Shown here piece after piece: positions 12,637 to 25,542 of a stretch of DNA of 64,000 nt (the stretch's first letter is position 1; each line of letters begins with the position of its first letter). Location of the stretch: positions 53,175,899 through 53,239,898 of the forward strand of contig CP136067.1 of the NCBI GenBank assembly GCA_032622095.1, in the 5' to 3' direction. Both the position numbers and the translations under genes were made by a program. The notes below the pieces were generated by a model, which ran no database searches, was not told where the DNA came from, and worked only from the letters and a program-made list of their open reading frames with translations. The stretch comes from Siphonodentalium dalli. Lineage: Eukaryota; Mollusca; Scaphopoda; Gadilida; Siphonodentaliidae.

Positions 12637-12832
12637 CTACCAGGTGACCCGCCTTCGTCCGGGCTTTGACCTTGAATTGACCATTTTGAAGGTCAAGGTC
12701 AGGTCGGAGTCACGATTTGACCCGTCCAAAATTACCCGTAATTATCAAATATCGTCGAAATCCGTCCAGCAGTTTTCCCGGCCATAGCTAACAGACAAAC
12801 AAACAGACAGAAGTCCCAAAATATATATTAGA
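12637..12832 (-). mobile_element. Short Helitron of the TGACCTTGA (beta) family
   Basis: On the minus strand it begins TCTAATATATATTTTGGG after a host A. The terminal hairpin at the other end (CCCGGACGAAGGCGGG) is clear, but the last four bases read GTAG rather than CTAG, probably a mutation. The body includes the dyad TGACCTTGA/TCAAGGTCA that marks this family. Confidence 0.65.
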
Positions 12833-13232
12833 TCATTTGTGGGTACCCGTTTCAAGGTGAAGGTCACATCGGGCGGTAAAACTGACCCGATGAAAATCTC
12901 CCCCATTCACAGGAACCCCTAAGTATGAACATATAATCACACAACACGCTCATGTCTGTACACAGACACGCTCATGTCTGGACACATACACGCTCTTTAT
13001 CAACGACACTGCGGATACGAACGCTCTTTAACTATCACGCGATTAACCCATGGACTACCCATTGCTGTGGCGGGCGGTTGGAGAATGAGTGATCTGACGT
13101 TCTCAGAAGCGGTGCGATGACATTCCATCTTAGATAGGAAGTTTGGGCTCAATCCGTCTGACAGTTTTTCCGGCCATAGCTAACAGACAGACAAACAAAC
13201 AAACAAACAGAAGTCCCAAAATATATATTAGA
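12833..13232 (-). mobile_element. Helitron 5' part without a recognisable 3' end
   Basis: The minus-strand 5' end (TCTAATATATATTTTGGG) is at 13232 and directly abuts the CTAG of the next copy. The body from about 12990 onward is nearly the same as 27893-28139 (phrase ACGAACGCTC, then ACAGTTTTTCCGG). No CTAG-hairpin end is found at the left, so the copy is truncated or nested. Confidence 0.6.
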
Positions 13233-14281
13233 CTAGCAGGTTAGCCCGCCACTGGGGGCATTCGTCCCATGACTTTGTTCGAAAAAGCAATTGCAACAGG
13301 TTACGAGACACTTGTGCTGCATTTGCACCAAATTTCGTCGAAATCAGCAAGTCTTACCCGATTTGACCTTGAATTGACAATTGTGTAGGTCAAGGTCAGG
13401 TCCTGGTCATGATTTGACCCGTCCAAAACACTCCCCGGACAAAAGTACAGAAATCCACCAGTTTTACCCCATTTGACCTTGAATTGACCAGTTTGAAGGT
13501 CAATGTCACATCGGGGTCACGATTTGACCCGTCCGTGACACTTTCGGGACAAAAGTACCCATAGATAGCAAGTTTGGGCTCAATCGGTTGACCCGTCCCG
13601 AGTTGACCATTTTGCTTCCATAGAATTTTTAACAGTGTATCGAAAATAATATTTAAATTTTAACGTAGGATTTCGCATTTAAATCGATTTATGTCGATAA
13701 AACTCTTATTTTTCAAAATTTCAAGCTGAGACTTCGTGTGACTGCGTGTATTACTTATATATTCTTAAAATGACACAGTCCAACACGTAATTATGTTTTA
13801 GATGGAAGAAATTAAATTTTTTCGATGCTAAATTTTAACATAGGATTTCCCATTAAAATCGATTTATGTCGATAAAACTCTTATTTTTCAATATTTCAAG
13901 CTGAGACTTGGTATGTATGTGTGTAATACTTATATATTCTTAAAATGACAGCGTCCAACACGTAATTATGTTTTTGATAAAAGAAATTAAATTTGTTCGA
14001 TGCTAAATTTCGAGCGCCAACGTTGCTTTGAATTGTAAACAAACGCTCTTTTATAGCGACGCGTCATAAACAAACGCACATTAAATTTTTACTTGATTAA
14101 CCACCGCAGTGCCGTTTTTGTGACTGAGGGTGGAGAACGGGTGCTCTGAGCTTCTCCAAAACGCCGCGACGATGATTCCCGTGGGATTTTACCTTTAGAT
14201 AGGAAGTTTGGTCTCGATCGGTCAACCCGTTTTCGATTCTATAAAGTACACATATACGGAAGTCTCAAAATATATATGAGA
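13233..14281 (-). mobile_element. Helitron, gamma head, with duplicated AT-rich core
   Basis: The minus-strand 3' end is the CCGCC-type hairpin followed by CTAG at 13233-13236; the 5' TC end is at 14280-14281. Inside are two TGACCTTGA dyads (near 13365 and 13476) and a direct duplication of about 185 bp (13640-13810 and 13820-14005) marked by AAAATCGATTTATGTCGAT-type sequence. It is joined on both sides to other Helitrons without intervening host DNA. Confidence 0.75.
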
Positions 14282-15324
14282 CTAGCAGGTTAGCCCGCCA
14301 CCGGCGGCTTGTCCGAAACATGACATTTTTTTAATTTTTGTTTTTAATTTTTTAGCTCCACGCGTTTCAATAAGAAAAATTTGTACCCGGTAGCTCCACC
14401 CGTTTCCTAGATCTGGTCTGCGCATGCGCGAAGCTGGCGTCGCACGTACTCGGCGACCCGATAAAATTTGTACCCGGCGCAAGATACATTCACATAGCAA
14501 ATTTCAGGTCGATAGCTCCACCCGTTTCCGAGATCTGCCTTTCTGCATAATATTTCGAGCGATAACATTGCATTGAAATGTCAGACTCCCATCGTGAACC
14601 TCAACACGAAGTAAACACGTGTTTCGAGCGATAACATTGCATTGAAATGACTCCCATCGTGAACCTCAAGACGACGTAAAACACGTGTTGCGTTCTAGGA
14701 AATGCACTCAATGCAGATGCTAATAACGTTGACTTCGTATATATATATATATAATGACGTTATTAACCCCAGCCGTGCCGTTTGAGCTGATTTTTATGAC
14801 TGGGAGTGGAGTACGGGTGCTCTGAGCTTCTGGAAAACGCGTGGACGACATCGTACGTGATATTTTACCTTTAGATAGGAAGTTTGAGCTCAATCTGTCC
14901 AGCCGTTCCCGTCCTAATGTACTATTTCGAGCGATAACAATTGTCAGACTCCCATCGTGAACCTCAACACGAAGTAAACACGTGTTTCGAGCGATAACAT
15001 TGCATTGAAGTCAGACTCCCATCGTGGACCCCCAAGACGACGTAAACACGTGTTTGTTCTGGTATAACTTTGGAGACTCTGACTTCATATATATATATAA
15101 TGACGTTATTAACCCCGGCAGTGCCGTTTGAGCTGATTTCGATGACTGGGAGTGGATAAAGGGTGCTCAGAGCTTCTCGAAAACACGATTACGGCGGTGT
15201 CGGTGGGATTTTACACTTACATACAAAATTTGATCTCAATCTGTACACGCGTTTTGGATTCTATGAAGTACACACACACACACATACACACATATATACG
15301 AAGTCTCAAAATATATAGTATAGA
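14282..15324 (-). mobile_element. Helitron, gamma head, with repeated GAGCGATAAC blocks
   Basis: CTAG at 14282-14285 and TC end at 15323-15324. It carries about one 122-bp unit at 14380-14530, then four blocks starting TTTCGAGCGATAACA (near 14563, 14620, 14925, 14985), and two copies of the GCCGTGCCGTTTGAGCTG-type segment (near 14772 and 15120). (CA)n simple repeat precedes the 5' end. Confidence 0.75.
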
Positions 15325-16541
15325 CTAGCAGGTTAGCCCGCCATCGGCGGCGTTTGTCCGAAACATGACATTTTATGACATGTTTATTTTTTAATATTAA
15401 TTTAATGTTTTTTAAATGTAATATATATTTTTTTCTGAATTTTTTCCGAAACATGACATTTTATGACATGTTTATTTTTTAATATTAATTAAATGTTTTT
15501 TAAATGTAATATATTTTTTTTCTGAATTTTTTAAATGTAATATATTTTTTTTCTGAATTTTTTATTATTTATTTCTGGCGGAAAAATTTACCCGATGAAA
15601 TCCCCCCTTCCTAGGAACGATATTGGGTTTTTCAATATTTTACCCGATTTGACCTTGATTTGATCATTTTCAAGGTCAAGGTCATGTCGGGGTCACAATA
15701 TATAATTTGTGGGTACCCGTTTGAAGGTTAAGACTGACCCGATGAAAAATTCCCCCGTTCCTAGGAACGACAGACATAAGAATGTTTCACACAATGCGAC
15801 GTCGACGATCCCCGTGTGTTTTTACACTTATATACGAAGTTTGAGCTCACCTAGGGCGGAAAAACTTACCCGATCCGCGTTCTTAGGAACACAACACGCT
15901 CCGCGTTCTTAGGATGGTCAATAGTCCCCGCAAAGTTAAACCCGTCGCGAACCCCATCATCGCAAAGAGCGGACAGTCAATTAATCCCGTCGTGAACGCC
16001 ATCACCATGCAACGCGACGTAATTTTGTTTGGTATCATGTGTTGCGTTCTAAAAATAGGACAGCCCCGTATACGTTTGCGTAAATACGAAATTGTGAGTG
16101 TTGGTTTGTAACCGGGATTTCTGAGAAGCATTATGCCTATAACTACCCCCCCCCCCCCCCTAAGCCATGACCTAAGTGTCATACATACTATAACAATGAT
16201 GTTGTAAGAGTACTATGGCATCCAATAAATCTTCCCGCATAGGAAATCACTCAATGTTCCCGTATATCTCTCTGCAGATGCTAATAACGTTGAATGGTAA
16301 ACAGACGATCTTTATAGCAATGCGTCAAACACAAACGCTCATTAAATAATCACTTGATTAACCCACGCCGTGCCTTTGCGGTGATTTGGGAGTGGATAAA
16401 GGGTGCTCAGAGCTTCTCCAAAACGCGACAACTACGGTGTTCGTGGGTTTTTACACTTATATACGAAATTTGAGGTCGATGGGTGCAGTCGTTTTCGATT
16501 CTATAAAGTACACACACACGGAAGTCTCAAAATATATAGTT
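15325..16541 (-). mobile_element. Helitron, gamma head, with AT-rich duplication
   Basis: CTAG at 15325-15328; the right junction near 16541 has a slightly altered spacer (AGTT before CTAG). A block beginning GACATTTTATGACATGTTTA is duplicated at about 15365-15545. A TGACCTTGA-type dyad lies near 15652 and a C run near 16147-16160. Confidence 0.7.
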
Positions 16542-17536
16542 CTAGCAGGTTAGCCCGCCACTGGCGGCATTCGTCCCATGGCTTTGTTCGAAAAAGCAAT
16601 TGCAACAGGTTCCCAGACACTTGTGCTGCATTTGCAGCAAATTTCGGCAATAGTCAGAGTTAATTGTGCCTTTTTAATTTTTTAATTGAATTTTTTGTTT
16701 TTCAATTTTACCCGATTTTTTTGGGTTTTTCAAGGAGTTAATTGTGCCTTTTTAATTTTGTTTTTCAATTTGAACCGATTTTTTTTTGTTTTTCAATGAA
16801 CCCGTCCATGACACTTCCCGTATTTAGCAAGTTTGAGCTCAATCGGTTCGAGTCTATAAAGGACACACACATATATATGACACTTCCCGTAGGTAGCAAG
16901 TTTGAGCTCAATCGGCATTGCCTGGAATTTCCCAGTCAATATTTAGCAAGTTTGAGCTCAATCGGTTCGAGTCTATAAAGGACACACTCATATATATTTG
17001 CCGACATTGCCGTGGGGATGCCCGTTCCTACACGCGTTTTCGATTCTGTGAAGTACCCACATATATACACACATATTAATAGTAGATTGGCAGATTCCAG
17101 TAGCTTTATAACGGTATATCTGGGGAGAAATCTGATGCTATATTCGTGATTATCTGGGATGATTTCGGGAAGGTATATACTGTAAAAACAAAGCGCGCCA
17201 TCCGTGCTCGCAGGGAATAAATTTCGAGCGATAACGTTTGCGTTCCCGTATAACTCTGCAGATGCGAATAACGTTGAATGGGAAACAGACGCTCTTTATA
17301 GAGATGCGTCAAAAACAAACGCTCATTAAATAATCACTTGATTAACCCCCGCCGTGCCTTTGCGGTGATTTGAGATTGGAGAACGGGTGCTCTGAGCTTC
17401 TCTAAACCGCGACCACGGTCGTGTCGGTGGGATTTTACATTTAGATGGGAAGTTTGAACTCAATCGAGCGAACCGTTTTCGATTCTATGAAGTACATACA
17501 TACATATATACGAAGTCTCAAAATATATAGTATAGA
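16542..17536 (-). mobile_element. Helitron, gamma head
   Basis: CTAG at 16542-16545 and TC end at 17535-17536. The body repeats AGTTTGAGCTCAATCGG several times (16830, 16900, 16950) and contains a segment (about 17090-17530) that is almost the same as 19490-19930, 20815-21430 and 25070-25540. Confidence 0.75.
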
Positions 17537-18213
17537 CTAGCAGGTTAGCCCGCCACCGGCGGCTTGTCCGAAACATGACATTTTTATATATATTTTTTTT
17601 AATTTTTAGCTCCACGCGTTTCAATAAGAACAATTTGTACCCGGTAGCTCCACCAGTTTCCGAGATCTGGTCTGCGCATGAAAATTTGTACCCGGCGCAA
17701 GATACATTCACATGCCAAATTTCAAGTCGATAGCTCCACCGTTTCCGATATCTCGTCTGCGCATGCGCTGCACGGGCGTCGCACGGGCTCGGCGACCCGA
17801 TAACATTTGTACCCGGTGCAAGATACATTCACATAGCAAATTTCAAGTCGATAGCTCCACCCGTTTCCGAGATCTCGTCTGCGCATGCGCTGCACGGGCG
17901 TCGCCAATACGACAACGACCACCGCCTGGTCATACTACACACACGTACCAAGTTTCGTCTCGATCGGTCGAGAATCGTAGATTTGTATGAAGTACAACAC
18001 ACACACAAACATAAATATATAAGAGAGATATGTAAATTAGATAGATTGTATCAAAATATATAGGAGAGATATGTAAATGATCTACACACCATTACTGGTG
18101 TTTGTCAAAGTTTAGTGGGGTATATCAATACTCATTCACGATCATATCATTGAGGTCCGGAGGGTGTGGGCTATCTCTCGAATACCAGGAGTTCTCAAAA
18201 TATATAGAAGAGA
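17537..18213 (-). mobile_element. Helitron, gamma head, 122-bp repeats (amplified subfamily)
   Basis: CTAG at 17537-17540 and TC end at 18212-18213. Two to three 122-bp units lie at about 17640-17890, followed by the subfamily tail (ATATATAAGAGAGATATG, then GGTCCGGAGGGTGTGGGC). It is nearly identical to the three tandem copies at 21436-23894. Confidence 0.8.
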
Positions 18214-18663
18214 CTAGCCGATGAGCCCGACGTTGTCCGGGCTATTCAAAAACCAAATTTCAAGTCGATAGCTCCACCCGTTTCCGAGATCTGGTCTGCG
18301 CATGCGCGAAACTGGTGTCGCACGGGCTCGGCGACCCGATAAGATTCGTATCCGGGGCAAGATACATTCACATACCAAATTTCAAGTCGATAGCTCCACC
18401 CGTTTCCGAGATCTCGTATGCGCATGCGCGAAGCTGGTGTCGCACGGGCTCGGCGACCCGATAAAATTCGCATCCGGGGCAAGATACATTCACATAGCAA
18501 ATTTCAAGTCGATAGCTCCACCCGTTTCCGAGATCTCGTCTGCGCATGCGCGAAGCGGGCGCCGCACGGGCTCGCCAATACGACAACGACGACCGCCTGG
18601 TCAAACTACACTCACGTACCAAGTTTCGTCCCGATCGGTCAAGAATCGTAGATTTGTATTAAT

Positions 18664-18695
<32 letters not shown>

Positions 18696-18731
18696 AACAA
18701 ACAAACAGAGGTCTTCAAAATATATATGAGA
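18214..18731 (-). mobile_element. Helitron, alpha head, 122-bp repeats
   Basis: CTAG at 18214-18217 followed by the hairpin GCCCGACGTTGTCCGGGC, and TC end at 18730-18731. It is the same kind of element as the solitary copy at 1283-1860, with about 2.6 repeat units and an (ACAG)n microsatellite near 18664-18695. Confidence 0.82.
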
Positions 18732-19933
18732 CTAGCAGGTTAGCCCGCCACTGGCGGCATTCGTCCCATGGCTTTGGTCGATCAATTAATTTTAGTTTTT
18801 CAATGTAACCCCGTACAGGACCGGGCTACTCAAAAACCAAATTTCAAGTCGATAGCTCCACCCGTTTCCGAGATCTGGTCTGCGCATGCGCGAATCTGAC
18901 GTCGCACGGGCTCGGCGACCCGATAAAATTCGTATCCGGGGCAAGATACATTCACATACCAAATTTCAAGTCGATAGCTCCACCCGTTTCCGATATCTCG
19001 TCTGCGCATGCGCTGCACGGGCGTCGCACGGGCTCGCCAATACGACAGCGACGACCACCTGGTCAAACTACACTCACGTACCAAGTTTCGTCCCGATCGG
19101 TCGAGGTGTTGGTATCTGATGCAAAAGACGAAATTGTGAGTGTTGGTCAATAGTCCCCGCCGTGAACCTCATCGTCGCAAAGAGCGGACAGTCAATTAAC
19201 CCCGTTGTGAACCTCAATCACCAACGCGACGTAAACATGTGTTGCGTTCTAAAAATAGGAAAGCACTTTCTCTGTGCATAATTCTGCAGATGCTAATAAC
19301 GTTGCTCCCCGTAGGTAGCAATATCGTTGTTGTTGATATTTACGGCTTGGGGGCTATTTTCTTATTTAGCAAGTTTGAGCTCAATCGGTTAGAGTCTATA
19401 AAGGACACACTCATATATATGACACTTCCCGTAGGTAGCAAGTTTGAGCTCAATCGGCATTCCCTGGAATTTCCCGTAGATTGGCAGATTCCCGTAGCTT
19501 TATAACGATATATCTGGGGGGAAATCTGATGCTATATTCGTGATTATCTGGGATGATTTCGGTATATACCGAAGGTATATACTGTAAAAACAAAGCGCGC
19601 CATCCGTGCTCGCAGGGAATAAATATCGAGCGATAACGTTTGCGTTCCCGTATAACTCTGCAGATGCGAATAACGTTGAATGGGAAAAAGACGCTCTTTA
19701 TAGAGATGCGTCAAAAACAAACGCTCATTAAATAATCACTTGATTAACCCCCGCCGTGCCTTTGCGGTGATTTGAGATTGGAGAACGGGTGCTCTGAGCT
19801 TCTCTAAACCGCGACCACGTTCGTGTCGGTGGTATTTAACACTTACATAGGAAGTTTGAGCTCAATCTTTACACGCGTTTTGGATTCTATGAAGTACACA
19901 CACACATATACGAAGTCTCAAAAATATATAGTA
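18732..19933 (-). mobile_element. Composite Helitron, gamma head
   Basis: CTAG at 18732-18735; the right end abuts the next CTAG at 19934 through a variant TAC junction. It contains about 1.6 copies of the 122-bp unit (18838-19030), a segment shared with 24840-25015 (GTGTTGGTATCTGATGCAAA), and the conserved 5' part shared with 17090-17530. Confidence 0.7.
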
Positions 19934-20741
19934 CTAGCCGATGAGCCCGACGTTGTCCGGGCTATTCAAAAACCAAATTTCAAGTCGATAGCTCTACCCG
20001 TTTCCGAGATCTGGTCTGCGCATGCGCGAAGCTGGCGTCGCACGGGCTCGGCGACCCGATAAAATTCGTATCCGGGGCAAGATACATTCACATATCAAAT
20101 TTCAAGTCGATAGCTCCACCCGTTTCCGAGATCTCGTCTGCGCATGTGCGAAGCCACGGGCTCGGCGACCCGATAAAATTCGTATTCGGGGCAAGATACA
20201 TTCACATAGCAAATTTCAAGTCGATAGCTCCACCCGTTTCCGAGATCTCGTCTGCGCGTGCGCGAAGCTGGCGTCGCACGGGCTCGGCGACCCGATAAAA
20301 TTCTTATCCGGGGCAAGATACATTCACATACCAAATTTCAAGTCGATAGCTCCACCCGTTTCCGAGATCTCGTCTGCGCATGCGCGAAGCTGACGTCGCA
20401 CGGGCTCGGTGACCCGATAAAATTCTTATCCGGGGCAAGATACATTCACATACCAAATTTCAAGTCGATAGCTCCACCCGTTTCCGAGATCTCGTCTGCG
20501 CATGCGCGAAGCTGACGTCGCACGGGCTCGGTGACCAGATAAAATTCGTATCCGGAGCAAGATACATTCACATACCAAATTTCAAGTAGATAGCTCCACC
20601 CGTGTCCGAGATCTCGTCTGCGCATGCGCGAAGCGGGCGCCGCACGGGCTCGCCAATACGACAACGTTCACCGCCTGGTCAAACTACACTCACGTACCAA
20701 GTTTCGTCCCGATCGGTCGAGAATCGTAGATTTGTATTAAT

Positions 20742-20777
<36 letters not shown>

Positions 20778-20809
20778 AACAAACAGAGGTCTTCAAAATA
20801 TATATGAGA
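19934..20809 (-). mobile_element. Helitron, alpha head, with longest 122-bp array
   Basis: CTAG at 19934-19937 with the GCCCG/CGGGC hairpin, TC end at 20808-20809 followed by T. It has about five to six tandem 122-bp units (19975-20640); one is shortened near 20150. The (ACAG)n microsatellite is near 20742-20772. Confidence 0.82.
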
Positions 20810-21435
20810 TAGATTGGCAGATTCCAGTAGCTTTATAACGGTATATCTGGGGAGAAATCTGATGCTATATTCGTGATTATCTGGGATGATTTCGGTATAT
20901 ACCGAAGGTATATACTGTAAAAACAAAGCGCGCCATCCGTGCTCGCAGGGAATAAATTTCGAGCGATAACGTTTGCGTAAATACGAAATTGTGAGTGCTG
21001 GTTTGTAATCGGGATTTCTGAAAACATTATGCCTATAACTACCCCCCCCCCCCCCTAAGCCCTGACCTAAGTGTCATACATACTATAACAATGATGTTGT
21101 AAGAGCTCCAATAAATATCCCCGCATAGGCAAGCACTCAATGTTGCCGTATAACTCTGCAGATGCTAATAACGTTGAATGGGAAACAGACGCTCTTTATA
21201 GAGATGCGTCAAAAACAAACGCTCATTAAATAAACACTTGATTAACCCACGCCGTGCCTTTGCGGTGATTTGAGATTGGAGAACGGGTGCTCTGAGCTTC
21301 TTTAAAATGCGAGCACGGTCGTGTCGGTGGGATTTGACACTTACATAGGAAGTTTGAGCTCAATCTTTACACGCGTTTTGGATTCTATGAAATACCCACA
21401 CACATATATATACGGAGTTCTCAAAATATATAGTA
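20810..21435 (-). mobile_element. Helitron 5' portion interrupted on its left
   Basis: The sequence picks up at TAGATTGGCAGATTCCAGTA, an internal segment of the gamma copies at 17085 and 25065, and runs to a Helitron 5' end at 21435. The alpha element to the left appears to have inserted into, or recombined with, this older copy. A C run is at about 21042-21055. Confidence 0.65.
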
Positions 21436-22244
21436 CTAGCAGGTTAGCCCGCCACCGGCGGCTTGTCCGAAACATGACATTTTTATATAAAATTTTTTAA
21501 TTTTGAGCTCCACGCGTTTCAATAAGAAAAATTTGTACCCGGTAGCTCCACCAGTTTCCGAGATCTGGTCTGCGCATGAAAATTTGTACCCGGCGCAAGA
21601 TACATTCACATGCCAAATTTCAAGTCGATAGCTCCACCCGTTTCCGAGATCTCGTCTGCGCATGCGCTGCACGGGCGTCGCACGGGCTCGGCGACCCGAT
21701 AAAATGTGTACCCGGCGCAAGATACATTCACATAGCAAATTTCAAGTCGATAGCTCCACCCGTTTCCGAGATCTCGTCTGCGCATGCGCTGCATGGGCGT
21801 CGCACGGGCTCGGCGACCCGATAAAATTTGTACCCGGCGCAAGATACATTCACATAGCAAATTTCAAGTCGATAGCTCCACCCGTTTCCGATATCTCGTC
21901 TGCGCATGCGCTGCACGGGCGTCGCACGGGCTCGCCAATACGAAAACGACCACTGCCTGGTCAAACTACACACACGTACCAAGTTTCGTCCCAATCGGTC
22001 GAGAATCGTAGATTTGTATGAAGTACAACACACACACAAACATAAATATATAAGAGAGATATGTAAATTAGATAGATTGTATCAAAATATATAGGAGAGA
22101 TATGTAAATGATCTACACACCATTACTGGTGTTTGTCAAAGTTTAGTGGGGTATATCAATACTCATTCACGATCATATCATTGAGGTCCGGAGGGTGTGG
22201 GCTATCTCTCGAATACAAGGAGATCTCAAAATATATAGAAGAGA
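21436..22244 (-). mobile_element. Tandem Helitron unit 1 of 3
   Basis: CTAG at 21436-21439 and TC end at 22243-22244. It has about three 122-bp units plus the GAGAGATATGTAAAT tail. It closely matches the next two units, differing mainly in the length of the T-rich run after the head (21478-21505) and in isolated substitutions. Confidence 0.82.
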
Positions 22245-23086
22245 CTAGCAGGTTAGCCCGCCACCGGCGGCTTGTCCGAAACATGACATTTTTTATATAT
22301 ATTTTTTTAATTTTTAGCTCCAAGCGTTTCAATAAGAAAAATTTGTACCCGGTATCTCCACCCGTTTCCGAGATCTGGTCTGCGCATGCGCGAAGCTGGT
22401 GTCGCACGGGCTCGGCGACCCGATAAAATTTGTACCCGGCGCAAGATACATTCACATAGCAAATTTCAAGTCGATAGCTCCACCCGTTTCCGAGATCTCG
22501 TCTGCGCATGCGCTGCACGGGCGTCGCACGGGCTCGGCGACCCGATAAAATTTATACCCGGCGCAAGATACATTCTCATAGCAAATTTCAAGTCGATAGC
22601 TCCACCCGTTTCCGAGATCTCGTCTGCGCATGCGCTGCACGTGCGTCGCACGGGCTCGGCGACCCGATAAAATTTGTACCCGGCGCAAGATACATTCACA
22701 TAGCAAATTTCAAGTCGATAGCTCCACCAGTTTCCGAGATCTCGTCTGCGCATGCGCTGCACGGGCGTCGCACGGGCTCGCCAATACGACAACGACCACC
22801 GCCTGGTCAAACTACACACACGTACCAAGTTTCGTCCCGATCGGTCGAGAGTCGTAGATTTGTATGAAGTACAACACACACACAAACATAAATATATAAG
22901 AGAGATATGTAAATTAGATAGATTGTATCAAAATATATAGGACATATATGTAAATGATCTACACACCATTACTGGTGTTTGTCAAAGTTTAGTGGGGTAT
23001 ATCAATACTCATTCACGATCATATCATTGAGGTCCGGAGGGTGTGGGCTATCTCTCGAATACACGGAGTTCTCAAAATATATAGTA
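22245..23086 (-). mobile_element. Tandem Helitron unit 2 of 3
   Basis: CTAG at 22245-22248; ends at 23086 with a variant TAC junction. It has about 3.5 copies of the 122-bp unit, one more than unit 3, which accounts for the extra length. Confidence 0.82.
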
Positions 23087-23894
23087 CTAGCAGGTTAGCC
23101 CGCCACCGGCGGCTTGTCCGAAACATGACATTTTTATATTTTTTTTTTTAATTTTTAGCTCCACGCGTTTCAATAAGAAAAATTTGTACCCGGTAGCTCC
23201 ACCAGTTTCCGAGATCTGGTCTGCGCATGAAAATTTGTACCCGGCGCAAGATACATTCACATGCCAAATTTCAAGTCGATAGCTCCACCGTTTCCGAGAT
23301 CTCGTCTGCGCATGCGCTGCACGGGCGTCGCACGGGCTCGGCGACCCGATAAAATTTGTACCCGGCGCAAGATACATTCACATAGCAAATTTCAAGTCGA
23401 TAGCTCCACCCGTTTCCGAGATCTCGTCTGCGCATGCGCTGCACGGGCGTCGCACGGGCTCGGCGACCCGATAAAATTTGTACCCGGCGCAAGATACATT
23501 CACATAGCAAATTTCAAGTCGATAGCTCCACCCGTTTCCGAGATCTCGTCTGCGCATGCGCTGCACGGGCGTCGCACGGGCTCGCCAATACGACAACGAC
23601 GACCGCCTGGTCAAACTACACACACGTACCAAGTTTCGTCTCGATCGGTCGAGAATCGTAGATTTGTATGAAGTACAACACACACACAAACATAAATATA
23701 TAAGAGAGATATGTAAATTAGATAGATTGTATCAAAATATATAGGAGAGATATGTAAATGATCTACACACCATTACTGGTGTTTGTCAAAGTTTAGTGGG
23801 GTATATCAATACTCATTCACGATCATATCATTGAGGTCCGGAGGGTGTGGGCTATCTCTCGAATACAAGGAGTTCTCAAAATATATAGAAGAGA
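23087..23894 (-). mobile_element. Tandem Helitron unit 3 of 3
   Basis: CTAG at 23087-23090 and TC end at 23893-23894. Nearly identical to units 1 and 2 across the 122-bp repeats and the tail, including the phrase CATTACTGGTGTTTGTCAAA. Confidence 0.82.
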
Positions 23895-25542
23895 CTAGCA
23901 GGTTAGCCCGCCACTGGCGTGCTTGGTCAGAAACATTCGTTAATTGAACTGAATGGTCAGAATACAGAATTGAAAACGTGAGGAGACAATCAATGAGTTA
24001 ATTCTGCCTTTATATCAAGAGAAATTATGGTCTCACCATGGACCAATAACAATTCAAGTACAAAAGTTAATTAAATTGTAAATTGTTTTCGTCCCATGGC
24101 TTTGTTTCAGAAACATGACATTTTTGTAATTATTTTGTTTTTATTTATTTTTGTTTTTTATTTTTTAATATGAATTTAATGTTTTTAAAATTTAATTTTT
24201 TGTTTCTGGCGGAAAAATTTACCCGTAGAAATCCCCCCTTCGTAGGAACGACAGACAACGCATTCTTTGTTTCGTGAAATCTCTCTACGATAACATTGCA
24301 TTGAATTTAAAACAAACGCTTCCCGTCGGGAAATCTGTCTGCATAATATTTCGAGTCTGCCGTACCCGTCGTAATGTCGTGAAATCTCGACTGCATAATA
24401 TATAACATTGCATTGAATCTGTTGTTGGCATTCAGGGCTTCGGGCCGTTGTTGTTGGCATCACGGCTCCCCGAAAACTCTCACATTGCCGAAAACGTGTA
24501 TTTAGTAATATCGTTGTTGTTGATATTTACGGCTTGGGGGCTATTTTCTCGCCAACAATGTCGTTGGCGTTCACGGTTTGGGGCAGTGTGTATAGCTGCG
24601 TGAGTTAGCAGGAATCGAGGGGTGTAAGTTTAGAGCTTGTTTATATGAATGTTTCGGAAATAGACTAAGATTTTCAGCCGTAACAAAAAATGTATACATC
24701 AGAAAATGTAAATTCCATAGGCTTTCATGTGTAGTAAAGATGTCTTATAAGCCGACATTGCCGTGGGGATGCCCGTTCCTACACGCGTTTTCGATTCTAT
24801 GAAGTACCCACATATATACACACATACACACATATATCCGATCGGTCGAGGTGTTGGTATCTGATGCAAAAGACGAAATTGTGAGTGTTGGTCAATAGTC
24901 CCCGCCGTGAACCTCATCGTCGCAAAGAGCGGACAGTCAATTAACCCCGTTGTGAACCTCAATCACCAACACGACGTAAACATGTGTTACGTTCTAAAAA
25001 TAGGAAAGCACTTAAGTTTGAGCTCAATCGGCATTCCCTGGAATTTCCCGTAGATTGGCAGATTAATATAATTCCAGTAGCTTCATAACGGTATATCTGG
25101 GGAGAAATCTGATGCTATATTCGTGATTATCTCGGATGATTTCGGTATATAACTATATACTGTAAAAACAAAGCGAGCCATCCGCCTCGCAGGGTTGGTC
25201 AGAAACAAATGTTTTTTAAATTTAATGTGTGTTCCGTATATCTCTCTGCAGATGCAAATAACGTTGAATGGCAAACAGACGCTCTTTATAGCGATGCGTA
25301 AAAAACAAACGCTCATTAAATAATCACTTGATTAACCCCCGCCGTGCCTTTGCGGTGATTTGGGAGTGGATAAAGGGTGCTCAGGGCTTCTCGTAAACCC
25401 GACTACGGCGGTGTCGGTGGGATTTTACACTTACATACGAAATTTTAGCTCGATCGGATCAGTCGTTTTGGATTCTATGAAGTACACACACACATATATA
25501 CACACATATATACGAAGTCTCAAAATATATAGTATAGATAGA
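23895..25542 (-). mobile_element. Long composite Helitron, gamma head
   Basis: CTAG at 23895-23898 and TC end at 25541-25542; at about 1.65 kb it is the longest unit in the chain. The interior is a mosaic: unique sequence, repeated CATTGCATTGAAT and GTTGTTGTTGGCA phrases (24290-24560), the segment shared with 19106-19230, then the common 5' region. Nested decay or template joining is likely. Confidence 0.65.

Noticed and set aside
17712-23671. Many overlapping open frames with similar peptides (KFQVDSSTRFRDLVCACA and complements) of up to 139 codons
   Set aside because: They are translations of the 122-bp repeat. The unit is not a multiple of three, so the same peptide jumps frame between copies and both strands are open; no start or domain is conserved.
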